A stretch of 64,000 nt of DNA from Clostridium sp. 1001271st1 H5 (GCF_005845215.1 NZ_SPHO01000003.1:310001-374000), one strand, 5' to 3'; numbered from the stretch's first letter, positions 16,818 through 26,794 are shown. A program made the numbers and translations. The notes: generated from the letters alone by a model not told the origin.

Positions 16818-17960
16818 ATGGGTGGAAATATGAAGGATAAATGGAGTGTTCCGGTCACGGCTGTGGCCAATGAATTCATTGATACATATATGGCTGCTGC
16901 CAATGGTGAATATGTGAAGGTGTATCTCTATGTGCTTCGCCACCAGGGGAAGGAGATTACCATAGAGCTGATTGCGGATGCCCTGAACCACACGGAGTCT
17001 GATGTCCGCAGGGCTCTTTCCTATTGGGAAAAGGCCGGCGTCCTCACTGCCCCGGAAAGGGAGCAGCCGGTTTTGGCGGAGCAGGTCCGCCCGCAGCCTG
17101 AGGCATGTATCCGGGAACGGGCGCAGTCAGGGGGCCGGGCAGAGGTTCCCGAGCAGCAGGGCGCTCCGTTTAAGCGGGAGACAATGACTGATTCCGTGAA
17201 TCAGGAGGACAGCTGCGCTCCGGTCTACTCTGCGGAGCAGGTGAACCGCCTGGCCCAGGATGAGGAATTTTCCCAGCTTCTCTACATCGCACAGAAGTAT
17301 ATGAATAAGGTTTTTACCCCCAGGGACTGTCAGGTATTCGCTTATCTGTATGAGGGATTGTCCATGAGCAGCGAGCTTTTGGAGTACCTGGTGGAATACT
17401 GTGTGCAGAACGGTCATATTTCGGTGCGCTACATTGAGACAGTGGCCATGAGCTGGCATGAAAAGGGCATCAGGACAGCCCAGGAGGCAAAGGATTACTG
17501 CGCTTCCTACAACCGGGATTCCTTTGCTGTCATGAAGGCGTTCGGCATCAACAGCAGGAAGCCGGCTGCGCCGGAACAGAAGCTGATGGACAAGTGGTTC
17601 CGGGACTACGGGTTTACCAGGGACGTGGTGCTGGAGGCCTGCAACAGGACCATTACAGCCATCCACAACCCCAGTTTCCAGTATGCGGACAAGATATTGT
17701 CGGACTGGAAAAAGGCCGGAGTCAGGGGGCTGGCCGACGTAAAGGACCAGGATGCAAGGCGTACCGCTGCCAGGGAAGAGAGCGGCGAGTCCAGGGAGAA
17801 AAGGCTTCAGAAGTATGATTCCGCTGTCTCGTCGGCCAGACAGGGCTCCGGCGCCAGGAAGAATACATCCAACCAGTTCCACAATTTCAAGCAGAGGGAT
17901 ACGGATTATGATGCCCTGGTCTTAAAGCAGGTAAAGGAGTGGGTGGGACAGCAGCCATAG
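16818..17960 (+). CDS. DnaD-domain replication initiation protein
   Basis: 380 residues from the ATG at 16818 with AAGGAG eight bases upstream. A longer frame to 16701 would read through the DnaA boxes and has no ribosome site. The N-terminal winged-helix part (about 10-75) includes TIELIADALNHTESDVRRALSYWEKAGVL. The middle (about 150-230) and the next block (about 240-310, with DYGFTRDVVLEACNRTI) resemble the two DnaD/DnaB-type C-terminal domains. In Bacillus, DnaD and DnaB prepare oriC for helicase loading. The next gene is the ATPase that would load the helicase, so the pair acts in replication start. The C-terminal 70 residues are charged and probably disordered. Confidence 0.88.
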   Translation: MGGNMKDKWSVPVTAVANEFIDTYMAAANGEYVKVYLYVLRHQGKEITIELIADALNHTESDVRRALSYWEKAGVLTAPEREQPVLAEQVRPQPEACIRERAQSGGRAEVPEQQGAPFKRETMTDSVNQEDSCAPVYSAEQVNRLAQDEEFSQLLYIAQKYMNKVFTPRDCQVFAYLYEGLSMSSELLEYLVEYCVQNGHISVRYIETVAMSWHEKGIRTAQEAKDYCASYNRDSFAVMKAFGINSRKPAAPEQKLMDKWFRDYGFTRDVVLEACNRTITAIHNPSFQYADKILSDWKKAGVRGLADVKDQDARRTAAREESGESREKRLQKYDSAVSSARQGSGARKNTSNQFHNFKQRDTDYDALVLKQVKEWVGQQP

Positions 17961-18039
17961 GGCAGATGACGGGCAGCCGTTTTTAAACACGCCTTAGAGC
18001 GTGTGTCACAAGTCCCAATACACATAAGGAGAGTGAACC

Positions 18040-19020
18040 ATGGCACTGAGCAATTCCCAGTACGATGCAATCATGAGGGAGTATGGAAGGCAGCAGATTG
18101 AGAACCACCATAAACTGGAGGAGCGGCGCAAAGAGATTTATGCCAGGCTTCCGGTGGTAAGGCAGCTGGAGGCGGAAATCGCAGAGCGTTCCGTGGCGTG
18201 CGCTAAAAAGCTGCTGGAGGGGGATAAAAGTGCCCTGGACAGGCTGAAGGAGGACCTTAAGGACCTGCGTGAGCAAAAGTCCCTTATCATCAGGGCAGCC
18301 GGATATCCGGACGATTATCTGGAGCTTCATTACAGGTGTCCGGACTGCAGGGACACAGGGCTTATAGACGGCCATAAGTGCCACTGTTTCCTTCAGGCCC
18401 AGATGAAGCTTCTGCATGCCCAGTCCAATCTGGAGGATGTGCTTGAACGGGAGAATTTCAAGTCCCTGAGCTTTGAATACTATGACGATACGGAGATACT
18501 TCCCCAGCTGGGCATTACCAACGCGGCATACATGCGGCGGGTGGTAAAGGGGTGCAGGGAGTTTGTGCGGGAATTTGATAAGAAACATGACAACCTGCTG
18601 TTTACAGGAAGCACCGGCGTGGGAAAGACCTTCCTGACCAACTGCATTGCCAGGGAGCTGATGGACAGTTTCCACTCCGTTATCTATCTGACGGCCAGCG
18701 ACCTTTTCGAGGTGTTTTCCAGGAATAAGTTCGACTATGATAATGCAGAGGAAATGAGGGATATGTACCGGTTCATCCTGGACTGCGACCTTCTCATCAT
18801 TGATGATTTGGGAACAGAGCTGAACAACAGCTTTACATCCTCCCAGCTGTTTTACTGTATCAATGAGCGGATGAACATGAGCCGTTCCACCATCATTTCC
18901 ACCAACCTGACACTGGCGCGTCTCAGGGATTCCTATACGGACCGGGTTACATCCAGAATCATGAGCGGATACAGAATCATTCCATTATATGGGGGAGATA
19001 TCAGACTGTTAAAAAAGTAA
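18040..19020 (+). CDS. DnaC/DnaI-like helicase loader ATPase
   Basis: 326 residues. The N-terminal part is a charged coiled coil (about 15-80). A zinc-binding site CPDC...CHC (Cys100, Cys103, Cys114, Cys116) follows, as in Bacillus DnaI. The AAA+ domain has Walker A GSTGVGKT (190-197), Walker B LLIIDDLGTE (251-260) and sensor STNL. Known relatives open and load the hexameric replicative helicase at the origin. It follows the dnaD-like gene after 79 bases containing a short hairpin (ACACGC/GCGTGT), so the two likely share a transcript. Start ATG follows AAGGAG. Confidence 0.92.
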   Translation: MALSNSQYDAIMREYGRQQIENHHKLEERRKEIYARLPVVRQLEAEIAERSVACAKKLLEGDKSALDRLKEDLKDLREQKSLIIRAAGYPDDYLELHYRCPDCRDTGLIDGHKCHCFLQAQMKLLHAQSNLEDVLERENFKSLSFEYYDDTEILPQLGITNAAYMRRVVKGCREFVREFDKKHDNLLFTGSTGVGKTFLTNCIARELMDSFHSVIYLTASDLFEVFSRNKFDYDNAEEMRDMYRFILDCDLLIIDDLGTELNNSFTSSQLFYCINERMNMSRSTIISTNLTLARLRDSYTDRVTSRIMSGYRIIPLYGGDIRLLKK

Positions 19021-19097
19021 CGTATAAGAAAGACATTTCCGGGCCGGAAGGGCCTTGACGAATCATGGAGAATGATGGTATAAAAGTATATGCCGGT

Positions 19098-19115
19098 CCA
19101 GGCAAAGATGCCTGG
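19098..19115 (+). repeat. Hairpin in the leader of the PRPP synthetase gene
   Basis: CCAGGC (19098-19103) and GCCTGG (19110-19115) form a perfect six-pair stem with a six-base loop, followed by GGCAAAAAA. It is about 25 bases before the start codon. It could be a weak attenuator or simply a spacer structure. Confidence 0.35.
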
Positions 19116-19140
19116 GGCAAAAAACAGGAGGATGTTAACC

Positions 19141-20310
19141 ATGTTGTATGAGGAGAAAATCATTGAAACCATTCCCGTTGGTCCGTTGGGATTGATTCCG
19201 TTAAAGAGCTGTACGGAATTGGGCAATAAGGTGGATGCTTATCTGGTGGACTGGAGACGGGAGCGGGAGAGCGAACACAAGTCTACCATAGCATTTTCCG
19301 GATATCAGAGGGATTCCTATATCATCAATGCCGTTACCCCCAGGTTTGGTACAGGCGAGGGCAAGGGGCTGGTGACGGAGTCCATAAGAGGCGACGACTT
19401 ATATATCATGGTAGATATATGCAACTACAGTCTGACCTATTCCCTGTTCGGCATGACCAACCACATGTCGCCGGATGACCATTTCCAGGACCTGAAGCGT
19501 GTGATTGCAGCGGCAGCAGGCAAAGCCCACAGGATTAACGTAATCATGCCTTTCTTATACGAGAGCCGCCAGCACAGGCGTTCCGGCCGGGAATCCCTGG
19601 ACTGCGCCCTGGCTCTTAAGGAACTGGTAAATATGGGAGTGGAGAATATCATTACCTTTGACGCCCATGACCCCAGGGTCCAGAACGCCATTCCTTTAAG
19701 AGGATTTGAGACAGTGCAGCCCATCTACCAGTTCCTCAAATATCTTTTGAAGAATGAGACGGACCTGCAGATTGACAGCGACCACATGATGGTTATCAGC
19801 CCGGATGAGGGAGGTACAGGCAGGGCCGTGTACTTTGCCAACATGCTGGGACTGGATATGGGCATGTTCTATAAGCGCCGCGACTACACGAAAATTGTGG
19901 GCGGACGTAATCCCATTGTGGCCCATGAGTTCCTGGGAGCCAGTGTGGAAGGCAAGGATGTGCTTATCATCGATGATATGATTTCCTCCGGGGACAGTGT
20001 CATGGATGTGGCCAAGGAGCTGAAACGCAGAAAGGCCAGGAAGGTCTTTGTATGCGCCACCTTTGGTCTGTTTACAGGGGGACTTACAAAGTTCGACGAG
20101 TATTATGATAAGGGAATCATTGACCGGATACTGACCACTAATCTGGTATACCAGACCCCGGACCTTCTTGAGAGACCTTACTATATTAATGTGGATATGA
20201 GCAAGTATATTGCCCTAATCATTGACAACCTGAATCATGACGCATCCCTGAGCGATTTGCTGACGCCTACCAAGCGTATCAACAGGCTGCTGGCTCAGTA
20301 CCGCAGTTAA
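19141..20310 (+). CDS. prs: Ribose-phosphate pyrophosphokinase (PRPP synthetase)
   Basis: 389 residues from the ATG at 19141, nine bases after AGGAGG. It makes PRPP from ribose 5-phosphate and ATP for nucleotide, His and Trp synthesis. The PRPP-binding loop is seen as VLIIDDMISSGDS (about 277-289), and FDAHDPRVQ with MPFLYESRQHRR form the active-site side. It is about 70 residues longer than the classical enzyme, with a longer N-terminus. This is a clostridial variant, so regulation by ADP or phosphate may differ. A strong terminator follows. Confidence 0.92.
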   Translation: MLYEEKIIETIPVGPLGLIPLKSCTELGNKVDAYLVDWRRERESEHKSTIAFSGYQRDSYIINAVTPRFGTGEGKGLVTESIRGDDLYIMVDICNYSLTYSLFGMTNHMSPDDHFQDLKRVIAAAAGKAHRINVIMPFLYESRQHRRSGRESLDCALALKELVNMGVENIITFDAHDPRVQNAIPLRGFETVQPIYQFLKYLLKNETDLQIDSDHMMVISPDEGGTGRAVYFANMLGLDMGMFYKRRDYTKIVGGRNPIVAHEFLGASVEGKDVLIIDDMISSGDSVMDVAKELKRRKARKVFVCATFGLFTGGLTKFDEYYDKGIIDRILTTNLVYQTPDLLERPYYINVDMSKYIALIIDNLNHDASLSDLLTPTKRINRLLAQYRS

Positions 20311-20331
20311 CAGGAACATGATGTAAAGGAT

Positions 20332-20406
20332 AAAAGGCCGTTTTCCTAGTATCTGCCAGCCGGGGTATGCCGCGGCGCTTCGGCAGGCTGCGGGGACGGC
20401 CTTTTT
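20332..20406 (+). terminator. Intrinsic terminator after prs
   Basis: AAAAGGCCGT (20332-20341) pairs with ACGGCCTTTTT (20396-20406). The loop holds its own GC-rich pairing (CTGCC.../GGCAG), giving a long stem ended by a T tract. Confidence 0.8.
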
Positions 20407-20448
20407 GGATATCCGGCAATGCCATGGACAGGGGGAAGATATTATATT

Positions 20449-21498
20449 ATGGAAGAAAAGCAGTTCCGCGACAAGGTTTACTGGCTGACATTCCTGTTCA
20501 GCCTGCTGGTGGTATGGGTGCATTCCTTTAACGGGGAGCTGTTTATGGGGACCCCGGAGGCAGCCCTTGAGGTGGCGCGGATAGAACATATACTGGGAGA
20601 GAGTCTGGGACAGATAGCAGTGCCGGGCTTTTTCATGGTGTCTTCCTATCTGTTCTACCGCGGCTTCAGCTGGGAAAAACTCATACCCAAGTGGCGTTCC
20701 AGGGTAAGGAGCCTGGTGCTGCCCTATCTTCTGTGGAATTTTCTGTATTATATGGGCTATGTGACAGCCACCCGCCTGCCCGGCCTGGCAGGGGTGGTGG
20801 GAAAGTCCCCTGTACCATTTACAGGGGCCGGGCTCTTTGAGGCTCTTGTGTGCTATGCCTATAATCCCGTGTTCTGGTATCTGTTCCAGCTGATACTTCT
20901 GGTGGCGCTGGCGCCCCTGATTTACGCCGTGATGCGGGGAAATGCCACGGGAGCTGCTGCTCTGGGAATCATGGCCTGGGGCCTGTGGATGAACCGGGCC
21001 ATGCCGGTCCTTAACCTGGACGCCCTGTTTTATTTCTGCACCGCTGCCTGGGTGAGCCTTCACAGGGATACCTGGGGAAGGAAAATAGAGGAAAAGGCCG
21101 GGGCCGGAGGAAACATGGCGGCCGCAGCGTTCCTGCTGCTGGCCATGGTTCTGCTCCGGTACCTGGGCCGCCCTGAGGGCCTGCTGTGGGCGCGGCCTCT
21201 TTTCACTGTGTGCTGGAGGCTGTGGGGAGTCTGCGCAGCTGTCCTGGCTGTAAAGGCAGCGAAGCTTCCGGCTGCCAGGGAGTGGATGAAGCATAACTTT
21301 TTCCTGTATGCCATCCATTTTGCCTGGGTAAGGCTCATCAATAAGGCTGCAGCGGTCTTATTCCCCGGAAGTGAGGTTATAGCCCTGACCGTATTTATCC
21401 TGATGCCTGCGTTTATGGCGGCAGTCAGCACCCTGATTGGAAACGCCATGAGGCGGTTTCTGCCCGGGGTCTATTACGTGTTGTCCGGAGGAAGGTAG
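20449..21498 (+). CDS. Membrane acyltransferase 3 family protein
   Basis: 349 residues with about ten membrane helices. The first is WLTFLFSLLVVWVHSFNG, carrying the family His in the VHS position. RVRSLVLPYLLWNFLYY is a typical acyltransferase-3 motif near residue 85. Members move acetyl or other acyl groups onto sugars of peptidoglycan, teichoic acid, exopolysaccharide or small molecules. The substrate is not readable. The ATG at 20449 has the polypurine run GGGGGAAG upstream. It stands alone between prs and recA, ended by a very GC-rich hairpin. Confidence 0.85.
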   Translation: MEEKQFRDKVYWLTFLFSLLVVWVHSFNGELFMGTPEAALEVARIEHILGESLGQIAVPGFFMVSSYLFYRGFSWEKLIPKWRSRVRSLVLPYLLWNFLYYMGYVTATRLPGLAGVVGKSPVPFTGAGLFEALVCYAYNPVFWYLFQLILLVALAPLIYAVMRGNATGAAALGIMAWGLWMNRAMPVLNLDALFYFCTAAWVSLHRDTWGRKIEEKAGAGGNMAAAAFLLLAMVLLRYLGRPEGLLWARPLFTVCWRLWGVCAAVLAVKAAKLPAAREWMKHNFFLYAIHFAWVRLINKAAAVLFPGSEVIALTVFILMPAFMAAVSTLIGNAMRRFLPGVYYVLSGGR

Positions 21499-21539
21499 GC
21501 CGGCCGGGCGGTTCCCTGCCATGCAGGGCGGCCGGCCGG
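21498..21539. repeat. GC-rich hairpin after the acyltransferase gene
   Basis: GGCCGGCC just after 21498 pairs with GGCCGGCC ending near 21538, and an inner stem CCCTGC/GCAGGG closes a CAT loop. It has no T tract. It may end the transcript or be a dispersed repeat; a genome-wide count would tell. Confidence 0.45.
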
Positions 21540-21789
21540 ACAGCGCGCCGGATTATCCGGCAAAACTTCTTGCAATCTCTGTGATTCTATGGTATTCTGA
21601 TACTACTTCCGCGGCATTTCTTGCCGTGACAGCTTTGGCACTGCATGTTTTGAGCAGGCGTTGGGGTGCGTGCACAGGCACCTGTAAGGGGCGGTTCGCC
21701 CGGAATTCACATTAGTAATGCAGACAGGAAAACGGTTTGGGAGTAGTATGAAACCAGCGTGAAAAAGGGGCGTGGCGGGAAAATAGAGG
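21540..21789. other. Non-coding stretch before recA
   Basis: About 250 bases with no convincing gene. A 64-codon open frame here has no ribosome site and no family resemblance. A short hairpin GGGCG-GTT-CGCCC is near 21690. Nothing else was recognised before the recA promoter. Confidence 0.5.
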
Positions 21790-21818
21790 TTGACATTTTG
21801 GGTGAACTATACTATTAT
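21790..21818 (+). promoter_or_regulatory. recA promoter
   Basis: TTGACA (21790-21795) and TATTAT (21813-21818) are separated by 17 bases, close to the sigma-A consensus. The LexA box lies just downstream of the expected start point. Confidence 0.88.
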
Positions 21819-21830
21819 TGTAACTATTAG

Positions 21831-21844
21831 AGAACGTTTGTTCG
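21831..21844 (+). promoter_or_regulatory. SOS box (LexA/DinR operator) of recA
   Basis: GAAC-GTTT-GTTC at 21832-21843 matches the Bacillus-type operator core GAAC-N4-GTTC exactly. Placed just after the promoter, bound LexA would block recA and recX until DNA damage. Confidence 0.9.
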
Positions 21845-21867
21845 TATAGAAGGCATTGGAGGATACT

Positions 21868-22998
21868 ATGGCCAGAGAAGAAAAGAGTAATGTAATCAAC
21901 CGCGATATGAATAAAGATGAGAAGCTAAAGGCGCTGGATGCTGCCCTTACCCAGATTGAGAAGGCGTATGGAAAGGGTTCTGTCATGAAGCTGGGGGATT
22001 CCAGGGCCAATATGAATATTGAGACGGTTCCCACAGGCTCCATCAGCCTGGATATTGCCCTGGGACTGGGCGGAGTTCCCAAGGGAAGGATTGTGGAGGT
22101 ATACGGACCTGAGTCTTCCGGTAAGACCACGGTGGCTCTTCACATGGTGGCAGAGGTGCAGAAGCGCGGAGGCATTGCAGGCTTTATTGATGCAGAGCAT
22201 GCCCTGGACCCTGTATACGCCAGGAACATAGGAGTGGATATTGATAACCTGTACATTTCCCAGCCGGATAACGGTGAGCAGGCCCTGGAGATTACCGAAA
22301 CCATGGTGCGTTCCGGCGCCGTGGATATCGTGATTGTGGACTCCGTGGCAGCCCTGGTTCCCAAGGCCGAGATTGACGGCGAGATGGGCGATTCCCATGT
22401 GGGCCTTCAGGCCAGGCTTATGTCGCAGGCCCTGAGGAAGCTTACCGCTGTTATCAGCAAGTCCAACTGTATTGTCATTTTCATCAACCAGCTGCGTGAG
22501 AAGGTTGGCGTTATGTTTGGAAATCCGGAGACAACCACCGGCGGACGGGCCCTGAAGTTCTACGCATCCGTGCGTCTGGACGTCCGCAGGATAGAGACTT
22601 TAAAACAGGGCGGAGAGGTCACCGGCAACCGTGTCAGGGTAAAGGTGGTGAAGAATAAGATTGCGCCTCCTTTTAAGGAAGCTGAGTTCGATATCATGTT
22701 TGGCAGGGGCATTTCCAAGGAAGGCGATATCCTGGATTTGGCAGTTAAGGAGAACATCATTGAGAAGAGCGGCGCCTGGTTTGCTTATAACGGAGCTAAG
22801 ATTGGCCAGGGACGTGAGAATTCCAAGCAGTACCTGTCTGATAATCCGGCCATCTGCGCTGAGGTGGAGGCCAAAGTTAGGTCAAAGTATGAGCTGCCCG
22901 GTGCAGAGGAGGCCATGGAGGCTGCCGAGGTCCTGAGGACAGCCGCCAAACCAATGGAAACGGAAGCAGGGGAAGCAGATGCCCCTGAGCTGGTATGA
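21868..22998 (+). CDS. recA: Recombinase RecA
   Basis: 376 residues from the ATG at 21868, five bases after GGAGG. RecA forms filaments on single-stranded DNA, drives strand exchange and triggers LexA self-cleavage. Walker A is [12 protein letters not shown], Walker B region [21 protein letters not shown], and the DNA loop region includes [26 protein letters not shown]. Length and motifs are those of an ordinary RecA. It is controlled by the SOS box upstream, and its stop codon overlaps the recX start (ATGA). Confidence 0.98.
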   Translation: MAREEKSNVINRDMNKDEKLKALDAALTQIEKAYGKGSVMKLGDSRANMNIETVPTGSISLDIALGLGGVPKGRIVEVYGPESSGKTTVALHMVAEVQKRGGIAGFIDAEHALDPVYARNIGVDIDNLYISQPDNGEQALEITETMVRSGAVDIVIVDSVAALVPKAEIDGEMGDSHVGLQARLMSQALRKLTAVISKSNCIVIFINQLREKVGVMFGNPETTTGGRALKFYASVRLDVRRIETLKQGGEVTGNRVRVKVVKNKIAPPFKEAEFDIMFGRGISKEGDILDLAVKENIIEKSGAWFAYNGAKIGQGRENSKQYLSDNPAICAEVEAKVRSKYELPGAEEAMEAAEVLRTAAKPMETEAGEADAPELV

Positions 22999-23612
22999 TG
23001 GTCACAGCCGTCATTCCTGTAGATAAGAGAAAGAGCAAAGTCTTCCTGGAGGAAGGCTTTGCCTTTGTTTTATACAGGGGTGAGGTTGAACGGTACAGGA
23101 TAGAGGAAGGCAGGGAACTGGAAGACAGGGTCTATGGGGAAATACTCAGGGATGTACTGCGTCCAAGGGCCAAGGAATATGCCCTGCATTTATTAAAGGA
23201 TTCGGGAAAGACCGAGAAGTGGATGAAGGAAAAACTTGGGAAGGCAGGATATCCCAGGGAGGCAGTGGACCATGCAGCGGATTTCCTGAAGGAATATCAT
23301 TTTCTGGATGACAGTGCCTATGCCCAGAGCTATGTGCGCTCCTATGCCGGGAAAAAGAGCCGCCGCCAGATGGTGTATGAGATGCAGCAAAAGGGCGTGG
23401 ATTCCTCTTATATAGAGGAGGCCCTGGAGCAATCGCCTGTGGATGAGGAGGAATCAGCCAGACAGGCTCTGGCCAAGCGCCTGGGGGGCAGAAAGGAGGC
23501 TTCCTACCAGGAAAAAGGCCGTCTGGCGGCCTTCTTAGGGCGGAAGGGATACTCCTTTGAGGTGATAAACAGGGTGATGAGGGAGATTAAAACCGCTGAA
23601 AACCAGGAATAG
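22995..23612 (+). CDS. recX: Regulatory protein RecX
   Basis: 205 residues. The start ATG overlaps the recA stop (ATGA), and a second ATG follows directly at 22998. The three-helix repeats of RecX are visible, for example [43 protein letters not shown] (cut here only for description) and later [22 protein letters not shown]. RecX binds RecA filaments and limits them. The coupling to recA means both are induced by DNA damage. An order of recA, recX, rny is common in Clostridia. Confidence 0.93.
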   Translation: MMVTAVIPVDKRKSKVFLEEGFAFVLYRGEVERYRIEEGRELEDRVYGEILRDVLRPRAKEYALHLLKDSGKTEKWMKEKLGKAGYPREAVDHAADFLKEYHFLDDSAYAQSYVRSYAGKKSRRQMVYEMQQKGVDSSYIEEALEQSPVDEEESARQALAKRLGGRKEASYQEKGRLAAFLGRKGYSFEVINRVMREIKTAENQE

Positions 23613-23669
23613 GGCCTATTGCAATTTGTCTATATTGTCTGTCTCTGCGGGAAAATAAGGGGAAGATAC

Positions 23670-23698
23670 TTGACATAATTCTGAAAAAAGTATAAAAT
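23670..23698 (+). promoter_or_regulatory. rny promoter
   Basis: A perfect TTGACA (23670-23675) and TAAAAT (23693-23698) are 17 bases apart, about 50 bases before the rny start. Confidence 0.82.
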
Positions 23699-23746
23699 TA
23701 ATATGTTGTAGTTCGTACAATGAAAATTAAATAAGGAGGTGCTCCT

Positions 23747-25300
23747 GTGTCACAGATAATGGTCCCTATGATGATGATTATCGTTATGATAGTTGTGGCT
23801 ATTATTACTTGGTTTGCTGCACGCAATTACGAGAGGAAGCAGTATGACAGCAAGGTAGGAAGTGCAGAAGAGAAATCAAGGGAAATAATAGATGAAGCAT
23901 TAAAAACCGCAGAGACAAAGAAGCGAGAAGCTCTCCTGGAAGCCAAGGAAGAATCTTTAAAGACGAAAAATGAGTTAGAGAAGGAAACCAAGGAAAGAAG
24001 AGCGGAACTTCAACGTTATGAAAAACGTGTATTAAGCAAGGAAGAAAACGTTGAAAAAAAGGCAGATGCCCTGGAAAAGAAGGAGGCGGACCTGGTCAGG
24101 AGGGAAAACATTCTCAGTAAACGTACTGCAGAAGTGGAAGCCCAGTATGAGCAGGGGATACAGGAACTGGAACGGATATCCGGTCTAACCTCCGAACAGG
24201 CAAAAGAATATCTTTTAAAATCTGTTGAAGATGATGTAAAACATGACACAGCTAAATTAATTAAGGAACTTGAAAACAAGGCAAAGGAAGAAGCTGACAA
24301 GAAGGCCAGGGATTTAGTGGTGACTGCCATCCAGCGGTGTGCTGCAGACCATGTGGCTGAGACAACGGTTTCTGTTGTACAGCTTCCTAACGACGAGATG
24401 AAAGGCCGCATCATTGGACGAGAGGGCCGTAACATTCGTACCCTTGAGACCCTTACCGGTGTGGAACTGATTATCGATGATACCCCGGAAGCAGTAGTAT
24501 TATCCGGATTTGACCCAATACGCAGAGAAGTTGCTAGAATTGCATTGGAGCGTTTGATTGTGGACGGACGGATTCATCCGGCCAGAATCGAGGAGATGGT
24601 AGAGAAGGCACAGAAGGAAGTGGAGAACAACATGAGAGAAGAGGGCGAAGCAGCCTGTCTTGAAGTTGGCATCCATGGAATTCATCCGGAACTCGTTAAG
24701 TTACTTGGTAAGATGAAATTCAGGACCAGCTATGGCCAGAATGCATTAAAGCATTCCATCGAGGTGGCCCAGCTGTCAGGACTTTTGGCATCAGAACTTG
24801 GAGTGGATGTACGTTTAGCAAAACGTGCCGGTTTATTACATGACATTGGTAAATCCGTTGACCATGACATGGAAGGTACCCATGTTCAGCTGGGCGCAGA
24901 CCTGTGTAAGAAGTATAAGGAATCTGCCACTGTACTGAACGCGGTGGAATCCCATCATGGCGATGTTGAACCTACCAGCCTCATTTCCTGTATTGTACAG
25001 GCAGCCGATACCATATCTGCTGCAAGACCTGGTGCAAGACGTGAGACGCTGGAGACATATACAAACAGATTGAAACAATTAGAAGATATTACCAATTCCT
25101 TTAAGGGAGTGGACAAGTCTTTTGCCATTCAGGCAGGCCGTGAGGTTCGTATCATGGTAGTTCCGGAACAAATCAGCGATGATGATATGATATTGCTCGC
25201 AAGAGATGTTTCCAAACGGATTGAGGACGAGCTGGAATATCCGGGACAGATTAAGGTAAATGTGATTCGTGAATCAAGAGTTACGGATTACGCCAAGTAA
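23747..25300 (+). CDS. rny: Ribonuclease Y
   Basis: 517 residues with a GTG start, supported by AAGGAGGT six bases upstream; the next ATG would lose part of the N-terminus. Order: single membrane helix (about 5-25), long charged coiled coil (about 30-195), KH RNA-binding domain (about 205-270, with [12 protein letters not shown]), and HD domain with the metal pair His365-Asp366 in [12 protein letters not shown]. RNase Y is the main membrane-anchored endonuclease that starts mRNA decay in Firmicutes. Its bases are noticeably richer in A and T than its neighbours, which fits the Lys/Glu-rich coiled coil. It has its own promoter and a strong terminator. Confidence 0.97.
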   Translation: MSQIMVPMMMIIVMIVVAIITWFAARNYERKQYDSKVGSAEEKSREIIDEALKTAETKKREALLEAKEESLKTKNELEKETKERRAELQRYEKRVLSKEENVEKKADALEKKEADLVRRENILSKRTAEVEAQYEQGIQELERISGLTSEQAKEYLLKSVEDDVKHDTAKLIKELENKAKEEADKKARDLVVTAIQRCAADHVAETTVSVVQLPNDEMKGRIIGREGRNIRTLETLTGVELIIDDTPEAVVLSGFDPIRREVARIALERLIVDGRIHPARIEEMVEKAQKEVENNMREEGEAACLEVGIHGIHPELVKLLGKMKFRTSYGQNALKHSIEVAQLSGLLASELGVDVRLAKRAGLLHDIGKSVDHDMEGTHVQLGADLCKKYKESATVLNAVESHHGDVEPTSLISCIVQAADTISAARPGARRETLETYTNRLKQLEDITNSFKGVDKSFAIQAGREVRIMVVPEQISDDDMILLARDVSKRIEDELEYPGQIKVNVIRESRVTDYAK

Positions 25301-25318
25301 TTGTCCGGAGTGAAAGAT

Positions 25319-25376
25319 AAATGCCCTAAAACCCGCAAGAATGTAGTGTTCATGCGGGTTTGGGGCATTTTTTTTT
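25319..25376 (+). terminator. rny terminator
   Basis: ATGCCC and ACCCGCA in the left arm pair with TGCGGGT and GGGCAT in the right arm, followed by nine T. A second small hairpin GGGCGG/CCGCCC follows at 25377-25396. Confidence 0.92.
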
Positions 25377-25425
25377 GGGCGGAGCGCAAACCGCCCGTGA
25401 CAGAGGGATAAGAGTAAAAAAGAGA

Positions 25426-25454
25426 TTGTGCCATGGGATGTATCATGCTAGAAT
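25426..25454 (+). promoter_or_regulatory. Promoter of the sensory operon
   Basis: TTGTGC (25426-25431) and TAGAAT (25449-25454) are 17 bases apart, with TG one base before the -10. It is the only good start seen before the four-gene regulatory operon. Confidence 0.65.
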
Positions 25455-25519
25455 ATATATGAGCAGAGTTAGGCGGAAGCAGGACTCCTGCTTAGGGGAA
25501 TCAAAGAGAGGAATATGAT

Positions 25520-26794
25520 ATGAATAGACGGATGGCAGGGCTTGGCACGGTATTTTTGGCATGTACCCTTATGCTGGGGGGATGCAGTACTGGGAATAAG
25601 GTTGTCAATATCCAGGTGCCCGATGAGGATGTCACCACAATCACATTCTTCGGCAATAAATATGAGCCGGAAAATGTAACGGTCATTGAGGAAATCCTGT
25701 CGGACTTCATGAAGGAGAACCCAGGCATCAGGGTATCCTATGAAAGCCTTAAGGGAAACGACTATTACAAAGCCCTGGAAAAGAGGATGGATGCAGGCAA
25801 AGGCGACGATGTGTTCATGGTGAACCACGATGTCCTGTTAGAGATGCAGGCCAGGGGACTGCTGGTGGATTTATCCGGTCTTGACACCATCCGGGGCTAC
25901 AGCGACTCCATGCTCGGCCAGATGGATGAGCATGGAAAGATTTACTGGATTCCCACCACGGTATCGGGATTTGGGCTTTACTGCAATAAAAAACTGCTGA
26001 AGGAACATAAGCAGAAAATACCGGAGAACCTTCAGGAATGGAGGCAGGTCTGCGGTTATTTTAAGGAACAGGGCATTACTCCGGTTATAGCAAACAATGA
26101 TATCTCGCTGAAGACCCTGGCCATTGGCCTGAGTTTTTATCCGGCGTATCAGGAAAAACAGGAAAGGGATATTTTTGGCCGCCTGAATGAGGGGAAGGAT
26201 AAGCTGAGCCTCTATATGACTCCTGGTTTTTCTCTGGTCAAGGAGTTCCTTGACAATGGTTATGTGGATGCCCAAAAGGCATTGAAGACCCAAAAGACCT
26301 CGGATGATTTGGAAGAATTCGTAAAAGGAGAGTCCCCATTCATGCTGACTGGGGCATGGGCGGCCGGCCGGGTGGAGGGCATGAATCCGGATTTTGACTT
26401 TGAGGTGGTCCCTTATCCTGTGCTGGAGGACGGCGGACTAGTGGTCATCAATGCAGATACGCGCCTGAGCGTCAATGGGGACAGCCAGCATATAGATGAA
26501 GCCCTGGTTTTTGTGGAATATTTTACCCGTCCTGAGAACATACAGAAGTTCGCGGACCAGCAGTCCTCCTTTAGTCCTTTAAAGGAAGGGATTCCGTCGT
26601 CCGTAAAAGAGATGCAGCCCATGGTCGCCTGTTATCAGTCAGGAAGGACTGTCATCGGGACGGATGGGCTTCTGGAACTGCCCATATGGGACCTGACAGC
26701 GGAGGCGTCCAAACGTCTGATGGCAGGGGAAACCCTGGATGATACCATGGAATGGATGGACCAGGAGGCAGCAGGGAGAATGGGAGGATGGTAA
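25520..26794 (+). CDS. Extracytoplasmic solute-binding lipoprotein, linked to sensor kinase
   Basis: 424 residues. The signal peptide ends in the lipobox LGGC (Cys22), so the protein is tethered outside the cell. The mature part is a family 1 sugar-binding fold: ITFFGNKYEPENVTVIEEIL, a Gly/Asp-rich ligand region DVFMVNHDVLLEMQARGLLVDLSG, and SPFMLTGAWAAG. Usually such genes precede two permeases; here the stop overlaps the start of a hybrid histidine kinase by one base (TAATG) and no permease is near. I infer that it presents a ligand to the kinase's outer domain rather than serving transport, or that it serves both with a distant transporter. Confidence 0.88.
   Translation: MNRRMAGLGTVFLACTLMLGGCSTGNKVVNIQVPDEDVTTITFFGNKYEPENVTVIEEILSDFMKENPGIRVSYESLKGNDYYKALEKRMDAGKGDDVFMVNHDVLLEMQARGLLVDLSGLDTIRGYSDSMLGQMDEHGKIYWIPTTVSGFGLYCNKKLLKEHKQKIPENLQEWRQVCGYFKEQGITPVIANNDISLKTLAIGLSFYPAYQEKQERDIFGRLNEGKDKLSLYMTPGFSLVKEFLDNGYVDAQKALKTQKTSDDLEEFVKGESPFMLTGAWAAGRVEGMNPDFDFEVVPYPVLEDGGLVVINADTRLSVNGDSQHIDEALVFVEYFTRPENIQKFADQQSSFSPLKEGIPSSVKEMQPMVACYQSGRTVIGTDGLLELPIWDLTAEASKRLMAGETLDDTMEWMDQEAAGRMGGW

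Noticed and set aside
21521..21715. Small gene of 64 codons before recA
   Set aside because: No ribosome site and composition typical of chance; treated as non-coding.
25520..26794. Ordinary sugar importer gene cluster
   Set aside because: The binding protein has no permease genes nearby and is coupled to a kinase; the transporter reading is not supported here.
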